A stretch of DNA of 64,000 nucleotides from Spirosoma aerolatum (GTDB taxonomy: Bacteria > Bacteroidota > Bacteroidia > Cytophagales > Spirosomataceae). Made by a program: the position numbers and the translations under genes. Position 1 is the first letter of the stretch. Every line of letters begins with the position of its first letter. Below, one piece after another: positions 18,310-27,897 of the stretch. Below the pieces are notes generated by a model. That model ran no database searches, had not been told where the DNA came from, and worked only from the letters and a program-made list of their open reading frames with translations. Location of the stretch: positions 3,049,001 to 3,113,000 of the forward strand of contig NZ_CP020104.1 in NCBI RefSeq assembly GCF_002056795.1, in the 5' to 3' direction.

Positions 18310-19218
18310 CTAGTTTGTAAAGGACGCTAATTGCCGGGCAATGTTGACCGGATCGAGCCCCGATAATTGCTGATGATATTTCTGATCGCCATAGAGGCCG
18401 TTGGGGTAGCCTTGTGCCGACAGACTAACGAAATGGCTCGGTGCAGCCCCATCCGCCAGTAGTTTAACAGATAATTGCTGCGCCAGACCCCCAACCGATA
18501 CGTGTTCTTCGACAACGAGCATCGGTTTGCCAGCCCATTTGTGGGCTAAGTCAGCCGGTAAATCGAGAGGAAGATTCGTAGCCGTAAACACATCGAATTG
18601 ATCGGCCAGCAAATTATCCTGTAAGGCCGTCAATACATTGGCGGCAACAGGGCCAAGTGCCACTACCGTACCAATGGGAGATTGACTCCGAACCACATGT
18701 TTGAATGAGCCGTATGTCTGAGCACCATCGGGCGTATTGGGTCCTGCTCCCAGACGTAGATATGTAGGACGGGCTTCGGCTACGATCTGATCGAGCATCG
18801 GCGACACTTCATCGGCAAAAGCCGGTATGTACGTATTTACGTTTTGCAGACTACTCAGGCAGGCCAGATCTTCGATGGCGTGGTGCGTACTGCCCATAAT
18901 GCCATAGCCATAACCCCCCCCGTTGCCAACCAGAAACACGGGCATCCGATGCAGACAAATATCGTTTCGGAATTGCTCCAGACACCGATACACCACGAAA
19001 GGGGCAATGCTGTAACAAAACACTTTGTAGCCTTTATAGGCCATACCGGCTGCTACACCAACCATATTCTGTTCGGCTACGCCAGCATTAATGAAGCGGG
19101 GGCCCAGCACATCGGCCACGTTTTCAAGTGCGCTATAGCCTAAATCGCCAGTGATGAATATAATTTTATCGTCTTCCCGAGCAATTCGCTCTACGGCGGC
19201 TGAAAATTCTTTTCTCAT
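18310..19218 (-). CDS. Transketolase, C-terminal subunit (pyrimidine-binding plus C-domain)
   Basis: 302 residues. It matches the second half of transketolase: a pyrimidine-binding domain with VAEQNMVGVAAGMAYKGYKVF (Glu of the TPP-activating type) followed by the transketolase C-domain with MLVVEEHVSVGGL. On its own it lacks the TPP diphosphate motif; that part is encoded by the separate gene at 21398-22228, so the two should form one enzyme. Split transketolases of this size are known in archaea and in sugar-biosynthesis clusters. Here the two halves flank an epimerase-glycosyltransferase gene, so a two-carbon transfer in making an unusual surface sugar is a reasonable inference. Confidence 0.85.
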   Translation of the reverse strand: MRKEFSAAVERIAREDDKIIFITGDLGYSALENVADVLGPRFINAGVAEQNMVGVAAGMAYKGYKVFCYSIAPFVVYRCLEQFRNDICLHRMPVFLVGNGGGYGYGIMGSTHHAIEDLACLSSLQNVNTYIPAFADEVSPMLDQIVAEARPTYLRLGAGPNTPDGAQTYGSFKHVVRSQSPIGTVVALGPVAANVLTALQDNLLADQFDVFTATNLPLDLPADLAHKWAGKPMLVVEEHVSVGGLAQQLSVKLLADGAAPSHFVSLSAQGYPNGLYGDQKYHQQLSGLDPVNIARQLASFTN

Positions 19219-19316
19219 GAACGTTTACTGGCAGCCAGAATGAACTGCGTTGAAAAATGCTTCACAATCGGTAAAAAGACTCGTTATACACGGATAGTCA
19301 CCGATGTTTAAAGAGG

Positions 19317-21317
19317 CTATCGTTTACGTTCCGTGATTAAAGCTGAAATTTTATCAGGCGTGTTGTAAATGCGATCTCCTTTACGAACCAGAGTTCGGAT
19401 AAATTTCGGACGTTTTTTGGTCTCTTCAAAAATCTTACTGATGTACTCGCCCAAAAACGAAATGCCCAGCAGATTGATCCCCCCAAAAAACATCACCAGT
19501 ACAATAACGGTCGATAAGCCATACGGTGTATTCGGATCGAAATTAAGCAGCCGCGACAGAATCTGCCAGACAATACCCAGCATCGAAAGGCCCGTCAGCA
19601 CAAAGCCTGCGTAGGTCATCCATTCCAGCGGGGCAAAGCTGAACGAGAAAATTGCTTTCTTCGCCCACCAGATATTCTTCGTCCAGTTGTTGGTCGAAAC
19701 ACCAAACATACGTTCCGGGCGAACGTAATCGACTCCCGTTTGTTTGAAACCCACCCAGGCGCGTAAGCCACGCAGGAACTGTTCGGTTTCGGGCAGGTTG
19801 ACCAGCTCGCGTACTACTTTCCGGTCAATCATCGAAAAATCACCGGCATCAACTGGTATATTGATATAGGCCGTTCGTTTAAAGAGCCGATAAAACTGCT
19901 TGTAGAAAAAGTGAACATGGGCTGGCATTTCGCGCTGAATCCGAACGCCATAGGTAACGTCGAAACCTTGCTGCCATTTCTCATAAAACTTCGGGATGAT
20001 TTCAGGAGGGTCCTGCAAATCGCCATCCATCAGGACAACAGCGTCGCCGGATGAGATTTCCATACCACTCAAAAACGCCGATTGCGAGCCAAAGTTACGT
20101 GAGTGTTTTATGGCAATAACGTTCGGGTCTTTCGCGCAGATCTCGGCCAGAACTTCGTCAGTATTATCGGGCGAGTTGTCGTTCACGAAAATGATTTCGT
20201 AGCGCACCTTCATCTCATTGAAGGTTTTAACCAGCCGTTCATACATGTAAGGAATCGCCTGCGCGTCTTTATAACACGCAATGATGGGCGAAATGACCGG
20301 ATTGAGCGTTGGTATCTGGAAGGCTGGTATAACGCGACTTTCGTACTGATGACTTACCTGCCATTCGGCGGTTTGCCGCAGGCCGTCGGTAAGCTGGGTA
20401 GTGGCTTTCCAGCCCAGATCGGCTTCGGCCGCCGACGGGTCGCCGTACCAATCGGCCAAATCCCAGTTCCGATTAGTCATACTGCCCCATACTGGCTCCT
20501 GGGTTAGGCCAAACGTTTGTCGGGCCACATCGACCAGTTCGCGCATGGTCGTTTTTTTGCCAGTGGCGATGTTGTACGATCGACCCCGAATAGCTGGGTT
20601 AACTCGTAAAGCTGCCTGGACAAACGCATCCACGCAATCGTCAATATACACAAAGTCGCGGCTAATATCGGGCGATACCAGCGGAGGTAACTGCCCCTTC
20701 CGGTTTTCTTCAACCAGCCGGGGAATGAGCCGGTCGGGTTCTTCCCAGCCACCGTAAATGGAATAAAGCCGCAGGTTGAGGGTGTTGAGTTGAGCAACAC
20801 GGGCGTAGTATTCGAGCGTATACGCGGCTGATACTTTCGAAACGGCATAATGGCTATTGGGTTCAACCCGGTCGGTTTCTTTAGGGGCGGTGCAGTTGAA
20901 ACCATATTCCGAACTACTGCCCGCATGGATATACACCATGTCGGGTGTGCAATTTTCCAGAATATTGACGGTCCCAAGCACGTTGGTTTCGTAGGTCAGG
21001 CCAACATTTTTCTGTTTACTGTAAGCACCATAGGCCGCCAGGTTGAAAATCGTTTTTGGCTTTATTCGACCAAATACATCCTGTACCGACGTATTGGAGA
21101 GGATATCGCAATGAACGACGTTTTCGGCAGGGACATCCAGAAGTTTCAGCCGCCAGGCTTTGGTGGCATCGTGGGTCAGCGCGTACACATCCTTGCGGAC
21201 GCGGAAGAGTTGCTCAAACAGATTGGCGCCGATGAAGCCACTGGCTCCAAAAACGACAATCGGTCCATTGAGCTGCTTTATGCTGGTAGGTAACAAATCG
21301 GGGACAGACGAATTCAT
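19317..21317 (-). CDS. Fusion: NAD-dependent sugar epimerase/dehydratase + GT2 polyprenyl-phosphate glycosyltransferase
   Basis: 666 residues. Residues about 18-325 are an extended SDR epimerase: VVFGASGFIGANLFEQL (NAD loop), YEYYARVA region with AVSKVSAAYTLEYYAR (Tyr-x3-Lys equivalent SHYAVSK). Residues about 340-650 are a GtrB/ArnC-like glycosyltransferase: ISPIIACYKDAQAI, IFVNDNSPDNTDEV, the metal motif LMDGDLQDPPE, and two C-terminal transmembrane helices followed by FLGEYISKIFEETKKRP. The two parts are normally separate proteins; here a nucleotide-sugar maker and the enzyme loading it on a lipid carrier are joined. It lies between the two transketolase subunit genes, so the three probably act on one sugar. 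Confidence 0.88.
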   Translation of the reverse strand: MNSSVPDLLPTSIKQLNGPIVVFGASGFIGANLFEQLFRVRKDVYALTHDATKAWRLKLLDVPAENVVHCDILSNTSVQDVFGRIKPKTIFNLAAYGAYSKQKNVGLTYETNVLGTVNILENCTPDMVYIHAGSSSEYGFNCTAPKETDRVEPNSHYAVSKVSAAYTLEYYARVAQLNTLNLRLYSIYGGWEEPDRLIPRLVEENRKGQLPPLVSPDISRDFVYIDDCVDAFVQAALRVNPAIRGRSYNIATGKKTTMRELVDVARQTFGLTQEPVWGSMTNRNWDLADWYGDPSAAEADLGWKATTQLTDGLRQTAEWQVSHQYESRVIPAFQIPTLNPVISPIIACYKDAQAIPYMYERLVKTFNEMKVRYEIIFVNDNSPDNTDEVLAEICAKDPNVIAIKHSRNFGSQSAFLSGMEISSGDAVVLMDGDLQDPPEIIPKFYEKWQQGFDVTYGVRIQREMPAHVHFFYKQFYRLFKRTAYINIPVDAGDFSMIDRKVVRELVNLPETEQFLRGLRAWVGFKQTGVDYVRPERMFGVSTNNWTKNIWWAKKAIFSFSFAPLEWMTYAGFVLTGLSMLGIVWQILSRLLNFDPNTPYGLSTVIVLVMFFGGINLLGISFLGEYISKIFEETKKRPKFIRTLVRKGDRIYNTPDKISALITERKR

Positions 21318-21397
21318 TTAGGCCGCAATATTACGGCAAAAGATGGATTTGCCTAGGCTCACGTACAGTTTTATAGGAAATGGTAATGAGCGAACGG

Positions 21398-22228
21398 TCA
21401 AACCTGAGCTTCCTGAGAGGCCAGGTAACGATCATGTACATCAGCTTTCGCTTGTTCGTACTGGGCCTCAGACATCGGCAGATAATGCCATTCGAGTCGA
21501 TTTTCCATGTACGAAACCCCTTTCCCTTTTACCGTTTGGGCGATAACCAGTTTTGGCTTCCCATTTGGCGTCGCCGTAAGCTGGTCGATGGCGGCCGTTA
21601 CATCGTTGATGGAATGCCCATCGACCACTACTGTTTCAAAACCGATAGCATTCCAGGTTCGTACATCGGCTGTGTCGCCCATGACATCGGCCGTATACCC
21701 AAAGCCTTGCAAACCGTTCTTATCGACCAGTACGATGAGGTTATCCAACTGATGCTGAATGGCAAAGTGAGCAGCCTCCCAAGTTGTTCCTTCGTTGGTT
21801 TCCCCATCCGACATCAGTACAAACACGCGGGAATCGTCGCCGAGTAGCTTACCAGCCTGGGCAACGCCCGTACCAATGGGCAATCCATGACCTAGCGAAC
21901 CCGTTGCAAAGGGGATGCCTGTGTGCTGATTAGGGGCCGGGTGGGCAGGGAGAGTGGTTCCATTGAGATAATAGGTAGCCAGCACGTCGTCAGAAATTTC
22001 GCCGAGGTGATTGAGGCAGGTATATAGGGCTGCTGCAGCATGCCCTTTCGACAAAAGAAACGTATCCTGTTCGCGTTTTCGCAATATGAGCGTAGCAATC
22101 ATCAGATCGATGCAGCTCAGCGAACAACCGATATGACCAGCATGCGCCTGATTGTATAAGCTCAGTATTTTGAGCCGAAGCTGCCCCTGAAGCGTTTGCA
22201 AATCGGTTGATTCAGTTGTTGACGTCAT
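21398..22228 (-). CDS. Transketolase, N-terminal subunit (TPP-binding)
   Basis: 276 residues. The TPP diphosphate motif is MSDGETNEGTTWEA (GDG-like start with Ser for Gly, ending in NEG). The histidines expected near the active site are seen in SKGHAAAALY, PAHPAPNQHTG and GSLGHGLPIG. It is the first half of a transketolase; the second half is encoded at 18310-19218 on the same strand, with the 2-kb epimerase-GT fusion gene between. The TPP-binding and pyrimidine-binding subunits should assemble into a heteromer. Cytoplasmic. Confidence 0.87.
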   Translation of the reverse strand: MTSTTESTDLQTLQGQLRLKILSLYNQAHAGHIGCSLSCIDLMIATLILRKREQDTFLLSKGHAAAALYTCLNHLGEISDDVLATYYLNGTTLPAHPAPNQHTGIPFATGSLGHGLPIGTGVAQAGKLLGDDSRVFVLMSDGETNEGTTWEAAHFAIQHQLDNLIVLVDKNGLQGFGYTADVMGDTADVRTWNAIGFETVVVDGHSINDVTAAIDQLTATPNGKPKLVIAQTVKGKGVSYMENRLEWHYLPMSEAQYEQAKADVHDRYLASQEAQV

Positions 22229-22346
22229 GATTGATGAAATAAATGAATAATGCGGAGTGTAGAATGAATCGACAGTTAACGGTTGGCAACTCGTCGTTTA
22301 TCCTTCATGTCGCTTCCCCATTTTTCATTGTTCAGTAAATAGAACC

Positions 22347-24197
22347 CTAGTCACCGTAGCGGTATTTGTTGCCCTGAAAGTCAAAAATAGTAATTTTTTT
22401 GTCGGAACCCCCTTTCACCAGTACAATTCGGTCGCGTTCGTTTGGGTCAACACGCTGGATATACTGAGCATCTTTGGGCAGATACAGGTTGACCAGTTGA
22501 GCATCGTAGAGTGAAACGGGAGAGAAGGTTATATCGTTTTTCTTAGAGCGAATAACCCGTTGCTTGTTGGGGTAAAGAATAGTATCGCCCGGTGCGTAAA
22601 GTTGTTTCAGTTGTTGCGCAGACGACCAATAGGGGTTAGCAATGCGTGGCTCACCAAACAGCGTGTATTTAGCGGCTGTATCTTCATAAATCCCTACAAG
22701 TATCTGACCAATAAATCCAGCCTGTATTAACAGGACAATGGCAATAGGAACACTGAACCACAAGCGGGTATGCACCAACTGGAGAAAGCCAAAGGCAACC
22801 AAAATACAGACATAGGGAAACGAGAACCCGGAGTACCGTTGGGTAATACCATAGGTATGTCCCGACCGCCAAGCCATGAACAGCAAAAAGAACGTGGGAA
22901 CCAGGGCCAGCATAAGTAACAGAAAAACCAATCGTTTCTGTTGGGTATCAGTTTGATAGATGACGTACCGGCCAATCAGATAAATAAACGGAATGGCAGT
23001 AGACAGTACCAGCAGTCGAATCGGCAGGACCGTATAAAAAGGTAAACCAGCCAACAGAAGTAATGGAACAGCTACATAGACCCAAACCGGAGGCTTAGGC
23101 ACCAGAAAATACCGATGCATGACCAGCGTAGCTACAGTCCCGAGCCCCAATGCCAGCAGTGAGTTACGGATACCGCCCAATACGGCCGACAAGCCATTGG
23201 TGATGATGAATAGATCAGAAAAAACCGGAACGGCCCGTGTTAGAATATTAGGGAGCGTTGCAGGCAGAATGATGCCGAATCCATTATGGAGTGGGTTGGT
23301 AAGAGCCAGATTGCGGTAAAAGTTTTTCTGTTCCTCAAGAATATAAAAGGTATACGTGCCTCCCCCGTACAGGAACCATAACGACACCAAGCCCAGTCCA
23401 ATCAGCGCTGTTACAGCAAACTGTACCCAGGCCCGTCCATTCCGGAGATACAGTAAGGCATAAAGACCGTGGCACAAAAAAACGGTGATGGTCAGGTAAT
23501 GGGAGAGGAGCGCCGTTACAAACGTTAGCCCATACGCCAAGTACAGCCAGACGACAGGCCGCGTTCTGGGTCGGGCGAATCGGTCAGGGGCCTGTTGGGT
23601 ACGTTCCAGAATGACCAAAAAAAGATGGGTAGCCAGCAATGTCAGAAAAAACGACATGGAATAATTGCGGGCAATGTGGCTATACGATACAAAAAACGGC
23701 TCGATGGTGGCAATGGCGGCACTGGTCAGGGCAAGCGTATCAACGGTATTCGACCTGAGGGGGCCGGAAGCTCCTGGGCGTGAGGTGTCTCCTGGTCGGA
23801 AGTGCCGTCGTACAAAAACAAATAACAGCCAGACAATGAGTGTGCTGAAGATCACCGACGGCATACGGAGCGCCGTGTCGCTCAGGCCAAAGATGCTGAG
23901 CCAGACCATTAAAACGCCGTAGTAGGAGGGGCTGTTACCAATATCTCCCCGGATGTTTGCCTCTACAAAATCGGCGTAGGTTTTCGGCTTCCAGAATTCG
24001 GCCGGGGTAAAGTAGGGTTTGCTGAATACATCTTTCTGGTTAGCCCCTTCAAGACATACCCCCTGGCTAATGAGCAGGGTTGATTTTTCGTCGAAATAAA
24101 TGCCATAGGTACCAACTCGATACAGGCGAAGACATAGGGCTAGCACCAGTAAGGCACCTAGCAGAATCAGGTGATTGCGGGATAATTGTGCAGACAT
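22347..24197 (-). CDS. GT-C family (GT39/ArnT-like) membrane glycosyltransferase
   Basis: 616 residues with about twelve hydrophobic helices and a soluble C-terminus of roughly 100 residues. After the first helix the loop YGIYFDEKSTLL carries the Asp-Glu pair typical of GT39/GT83 enzymes, followed by SPSYYGVLMVWLSIFG and ALRMPSVIFSTL, the usual arrangement of PMT/ArnT-type proteins. Such enzymes take a sugar from a polyprenyl phosphate and add it to a protein or lipid on the periplasmic face. It is the first gene of the tight minus-strand glycan cluster, 30 bases after the OmpA-type gene and 118 bases before the transketolase N-subunit. Confidence 0.8.
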   Translation of the reverse strand: MSAQLSRNHLILLGALLVLALCLRLYRVGTYGIYFDEKSTLLISQGVCLEGANQKDVFSKPYFTPAEFWKPKTYADFVEANIRGDIGNSPSYYGVLMVWLSIFGLSDTALRMPSVIFSTLIVWLLFVFVRRHFRPGDTSRPGASGPLRSNTVDTLALTSAAIATIEPFFVSYSHIARNYSMSFFLTLLATHLFLVILERTQQAPDRFARPRTRPVVWLYLAYGLTFVTALLSHYLTITVFLCHGLYALLYLRNGRAWVQFAVTALIGLGLVSLWFLYGGGTYTFYILEEQKNFYRNLALTNPLHNGFGIILPATLPNILTRAVPVFSDLFIITNGLSAVLGGIRNSLLALGLGTVATLVMHRYFLVPKPPVWVYVAVPLLLLAGLPFYTVLPIRLLVLSTAIPFIYLIGRYVIYQTDTQQKRLVFLLLMLALVPTFFLLFMAWRSGHTYGITQRYSGFSFPYVCILVAFGFLQLVHTRLWFSVPIAIVLLIQAGFIGQILVGIYEDTAAKYTLFGEPRIANPYWSSAQQLKQLYAPGDTILYPNKQRVIRSKKNDITFSPVSLYDAQLVNLYLPKDAQYIQRVDPNERDRIVLVKGGSDKKITIFDFQGNKYRYGD

Positions 24198-24227
24198 TTG
24201 GGCAAAACTACGAGAAATTGCGGGTTC

Positions 24228-26306
24228 TCACAGTTTAAGAATGGTGAATTCTACCCGCCGGTTTTGTTTACGTTTCTCTTCGGTTTCGTTGCTGGCGATG
24301 GGTTTGCTGGGGCCCCAGGCTTTGGTTTGAATGCGTTTTTCCGCAATTCCCTTGCTTGTTAGATACTCTTTAACGACCCGAACCCGGTCTTCGGAAAGCT
24401 TCATATTAGGCTCCCAATCACCCTGATTATCCGTATGTCCTTCAATAAGAAGCTCCATGGCCGGGTATTTTTCCATCATGGCCACTACCTGGTCCAGTTC
24501 GGCATCAGCACCCGGCATAAGGACAAACTGACTTTGCTGAAAAAGCACATCCCGCATCACGATTTTCTGGCCGGCCTCAATCTTGACAAGATAAAGATTA
24601 CGTCGAATGTCGCGGAAGCGTTTGTCTTTACTCAGGTCAAGCATTTCACTGGCTGTAAAGTAGCCATCTTTTTTCGCTTTCAGGTTGTATACTTTCTGCG
24701 TGGGCAGAATCATTTTATACTCACCCGTTTCAGGATTATAATCGACTTTGGCTACCTCTTTATTTTCGCCAAGAAGACCAGATGCTACTTCAGACGCGAC
24801 GGGCTTTTTACTCTGTGCATCCAGTACCTGACCCGATACTATAGCGACTGGATCGGGTTTAATAGCCGGGTATAATTTGAGCCGAAAGATATCATCTTCG
24901 CCCAACGAACCTGCCCGGGAACTTAGGTAGGCGTAATCGCCCGAAGCGGGAATGGTAAAGTAACCGTCCCATTCGGCCGTGTTGATAGCTGGACCAAGAT
25001 TTTCGGGCTCACTCCAGTTCCCCCATGAATCATCGAGTCGGCGACTTACAAAAATATCGCCATTGCCATAGCCTGGATGTCCGGCAGAGGTAAAATATAG
25101 TGTACGGCCATCGGCTGCCAGAAACGGTGAACTTTCAAAGTCGGCCGTGTTAATGACATTTCCTAGCGATACGGGTTCCGACCAGGTGTTATCCGCTTTG
25201 TTCAGGGATACATATAAGTCTCGGTTTCCACGGGTGTCTTTACGCTGCACGGCCAGAATTATGGCGCGGCCATCGGGAGAAACACAAAATTCAAGTTGGT
25301 TTTTCTCGTGTAAGTTATAGTTGTTGGCAATTTTACACTCGATCGGCTGCGACCAGCCAGCTTTTGTACGGATGGACTTGGAAATCCCAAAAGACATGCC
25401 GCCATCGGGGCGATATACGTTAATCAGATAGGCCGTACGACCATCGGGGCCTAATCCGCTAATGGCGTTATCGCCCGCATTGTTGATTGGTGGGCCGATG
25501 TTGACAGCCTCACTCCAACCAGGCGGGTTACCACTAGATGCCGATTCGAGCGTTGAATACCATACATCCTGTCGATCGGAAGCACCCGTATTGGCTTTAT
25601 TAAAGTTTCGGGTAAAATACAATGTTCGCCCATCGGGAGCAATTACTGGTGCAACTTCCTGACCAGTTGAGTTAACCGTTTTACCCAGATTTTCTTTCTG
25701 GATTTCCTTCGGTGTGTCTTTCGAAATATTGATCCCAATGGTAACGGGTTTGGCGTCTTCTGAAATGCCAATGGCGTCAATCTGGTTAGGGCCTTTTAAC
25801 GCGGCTCCATTGATCACTACTTTAATCTGGCTACACAGATATGCTGAATCTTTCGGAAAAATATGCAGTAGTGGATCTGGGCGGGCCTGAACGTTCGTTG
25901 CCTGATATACGGTGTGTTGAGTCCCTTTTTCATCGACGACGAGTACTTTCACGACCGCCCCTGGATTGACATTTTCGGCTACAATAATCTGTCGGGCCGC
26001 CATAGGCTTTTCAAAACCTACCTGAATCCACTCGTCGGCAGTGCCATCGGCATAATAGGGTGACCATGCACAGGGACTTTCTCCCATTTCGGGCACTTTA
26101 CTGGGTTTCCCTAATGCCTGAGAAGCCTTATATTGTTCACCTGTCGGCTCCCCTTTTTTTTCTGAGGATACCCCAACTACCCGACTGGCCCATTGGACAG
26201 GAATTGGTTGGGTACTGGCTCGCGGTTGAGAAACGGTCGCCTGCCCGTGGCCTATTGTGATAGCCGCAACAACCCATATACCCGACAAGATGCTCCAACC
26301 TTGCAT
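24228..26306 (-). CDS. OmpA-family outer-membrane protein with PD40 repeats
   Basis: 692 residues with a signal peptide (residues 1-23). Order: an N-terminal discoidin-like segment (about 40-190), PD40/WD40-like beta-propeller repeats marked by APDGRTLYFTRNF, SPDGRAIILAV and AADGRTLYFTSAG (about 220-480), a carboxypeptidase-regulatory-like beta domain (VSGQVLDAQSKKPV, about 495-570), and a C-terminal OmpA peptidoglycan-binding domain with IEGHTDNQGDWEPN and KLSEDRVRVVKEYL. It is common in Bacteroidota as a cell-envelope protein anchoring to peptidoglycan, sometimes associated with type IX secretion or gliding. Encoded just upstream of the glycan cluster on the same strand. Confidence 0.9.
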   Translation of the reverse strand: MQGWSILSGIWVVAAITIGHGQATVSQPRASTQPIPVQWASRVVGVSSEKKGEPTGEQYKASQALGKPSKVPEMGESPCAWSPYYADGTADEWIQVGFEKPMAARQIIVAENVNPGAVVKVLVVDEKGTQHTVYQATNVQARPDPLLHIFPKDSAYLCSQIKVVINGAALKGPNQIDAIGISEDAKPVTIGINISKDTPKEIQKENLGKTVNSTGQEVAPVIAPDGRTLYFTRNFNKANTGASDRQDVWYSTLESASSGNPPGWSEAVNIGPPINNAGDNAISGLGPDGRTAYLINVYRPDGGMSFGISKSIRTKAGWSQPIECKIANNYNLHEKNQLEFCVSPDGRAIILAVQRKDTRGNRDLYVSLNKADNTWSEPVSLGNVINTADFESSPFLAADGRTLYFTSAGHPGYGNGDIFVSRRLDDSWGNWSEPENLGPAINTAEWDGYFTIPASGDYAYLSSRAGSLGEDDIFRLKLYPAIKPDPVAIVSGQVLDAQSKKPVASEVASGLLGENKEVAKVDYNPETGEYKMILPTQKVYNLKAKKDGYFTASEMLDLSKDKRFRDIRRNLYLVKIEAGQKIVMRDVLFQQSQFVLMPGADAELDQVVAMMEKYPAMELLIEGHTDNQGDWEPNMKLSEDRVRVVKEYLTSKGIAEKRIQTKAWGPSKPIASNETEEKRKQNRRVEFTILKL

Positions 26307-26439
26307 AACTAACTACGTGAACGAAGAGTATAAACAGCCCAAATTAATAATTTACGGCATATCATGCACGAATTATGGATGAGCGGTCTGAAGTCTACAC
26401 AATGCAACCAGGCTTTAGAAAGCTACCTGGTAAATCTAT

Positions 26440-27843
26440 CTAATTGGTCAGTACCCGATATTCCCAGGGCTTGAGCGTCACCAGAATCTCTGGCTTTAGC
26501 TCAACAGGCTGATGGCTGAATACTTCAGTATACATTCCTGTGTACCCGTCTCCCATAAGACGAGCCGTTTGAGGTTGGTCACTTAAGTTCACTACTACCA
26601 CAATTCGGTCATTGTCGCGCTGCCGATGGAACGCATACACCTTATCGTCATGATCCGTTTCAATTTTGACAACTTTGCCACCCGCTAGTCCATTCCACAA
26701 AGCCCGGTTTCGATGCTTAAGCGTAAGCAGGGTTTTGAAAAAGTCACTCTTTTCGTAATTGCCCCAGGGAATGGTATCTTTTTCGGTAAAAGCCAGCCGC
26801 TTGTTCAGATTCGACTCCATACCATTGTATACCAGGGGCATACCTTCGAGCGTACTGCTCAGGACAATAAGCGCATCGGCACCAGGGCCAAACGACTCAG
26901 TTAAGGTACCATTTTTGGCATTCTCATCATGGTTTTGGGTGAAAATCATCTGGTAGTACCAGGCTGGAAACTTCTTCTGATTGGCATCGCGAACCGAATC
27001 AATTTTAGTCGCCCGACTTTCACCTTTGGCTATCGACCGCATGATGTTGTGCAGGCTCCAGCTATAGTTCATATTAAAGCCGCTTTTAAACTGATTGGGG
27101 TCATCTTCCCATTCCGAAAGCATAAAAACGGTTTTGATTTTGTCAAGTTTCGGACGGAGTTCAGCCCAGAAATCGTTCGGTACCAAACCCGCTACATTGC
27201 AGCGATACCCATCAATATCCGCTTCTTTCACCCAGTATTGCATGGCTTCCATCATGGCCTGCCGCATATCTGGGTTATCGTAGTTCAGACCTACTATGTC
27301 CGTCAGGCTACTGGGTTTACCCGTAACCGGGTCAATAGGAGCCGTCATTTTGCCCTTGGCAGTCATGTACCAATCGGGGTGCTGACTGACCCATACATGG
27401 TCTCGACCTGTATGGCTGGCTACCCAGTCCAGAATTACACGCAGGCCAAAGGCGTGCGCCCGGTTCACCAGCGATTTAAGATCGGCCACAGTTCCATAAG
27501 CCGGGTTGACGGTTTTGTAATCGGCAATTACATAGGGACTGCCCAGCGTTCCCTGCTTGCCTTCCTGACTGATCGGGAAAATCGGCATAAGCCAGATAAT
27601 ATCGACCCCCATTTCTTTCAACCGAGGCAATTGGGCTTCTATAGCTTTGAAGTTCCCCTGAGCCGAAAATTGGCGCGTGTTGACTTCGTAGATCGTTGCG
27701 TTTTTAGCCCACTCTGGCGAAGGAGGAGCACCGATGGATGTTGTATCGGAAGGCGTATTTTCGGTTTGGTTCTGGTTCGATTTGCGACAGGCCGTTGTTA
27801 AAATCAGCGAGCTGAGCAGAGTGGCCAGGTATATTTTCTTCAT
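26440..27843 (-). CDS. GH13 alpha-amylase-like lipoprotein with Asn at the nucleophile position
   Basis: 467 residues. A lipoprotein signal peptide ends in LILTTAC (Cys19). The GH13 barrel is complete: region I LDWVASHTGRDH, region II DIDGYRCNVAG, region III FMLSEWEDDP (acid/base Glu244) and region IV FTQNHDENAKNGT (His305-Asp306). In region II the residue that should be the catalytic Asp is Asn216 (codon AAT, 27196-27198 on the minus strand). One base change from GAT would cause this, so the enzyme is either inactive as a hydrolase, a binding protein, or affected by a sequencing error. A C-terminal beta domain (about 385-467) is normal. Probably starch or maltodextrin related. Confidence 0.85.
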   Translation of the reverse strand: MKKIYLATLLSSLILTTACRKSNQNQTENTPSDTTSIGAPPSPEWAKNATIYEVNTRQFSAQGNFKAIEAQLPRLKEMGVDIIWLMPIFPISQEGKQGTLGSPYVIADYKTVNPAYGTVADLKSLVNRAHAFGLRVILDWVASHTGRDHVWVSQHPDWYMTAKGKMTAPIDPVTGKPSSLTDIVGLNYDNPDMRQAMMEAMQYWVKEADIDGYRCNVAGLVPNDFWAELRPKLDKIKTVFMLSEWEDDPNQFKSGFNMNYSWSLHNIMRSIAKGESRATKIDSVRDANQKKFPAWYYQMIFTQNHDENAKNGTLTESFGPGADALIVLSSTLEGMPLVYNGMESNLNKRLAFTEKDTIPWGNYEKSDFFKTLLTLKHRNRALWNGLAGGKVVKIETDHDDKVYAFHRQRDNDRIVVVVNLSDQPQTARLMGDGYTGMYTEVFSHQPVELKPEILVTLKPWEYRVLTN

Positions 27844-27897
27844 GGACGGATGCCTACAGAGTCAATTAAGTTAAGCGTTACGGTTTTGGGTTGTGGA

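Noticed and set aside
26929..27801. Open frame of 290 codons on the plus strand
   Set aside because: Antisense shadow of the GH13 gene, which has all conserved regions and a lipoprotein signal.
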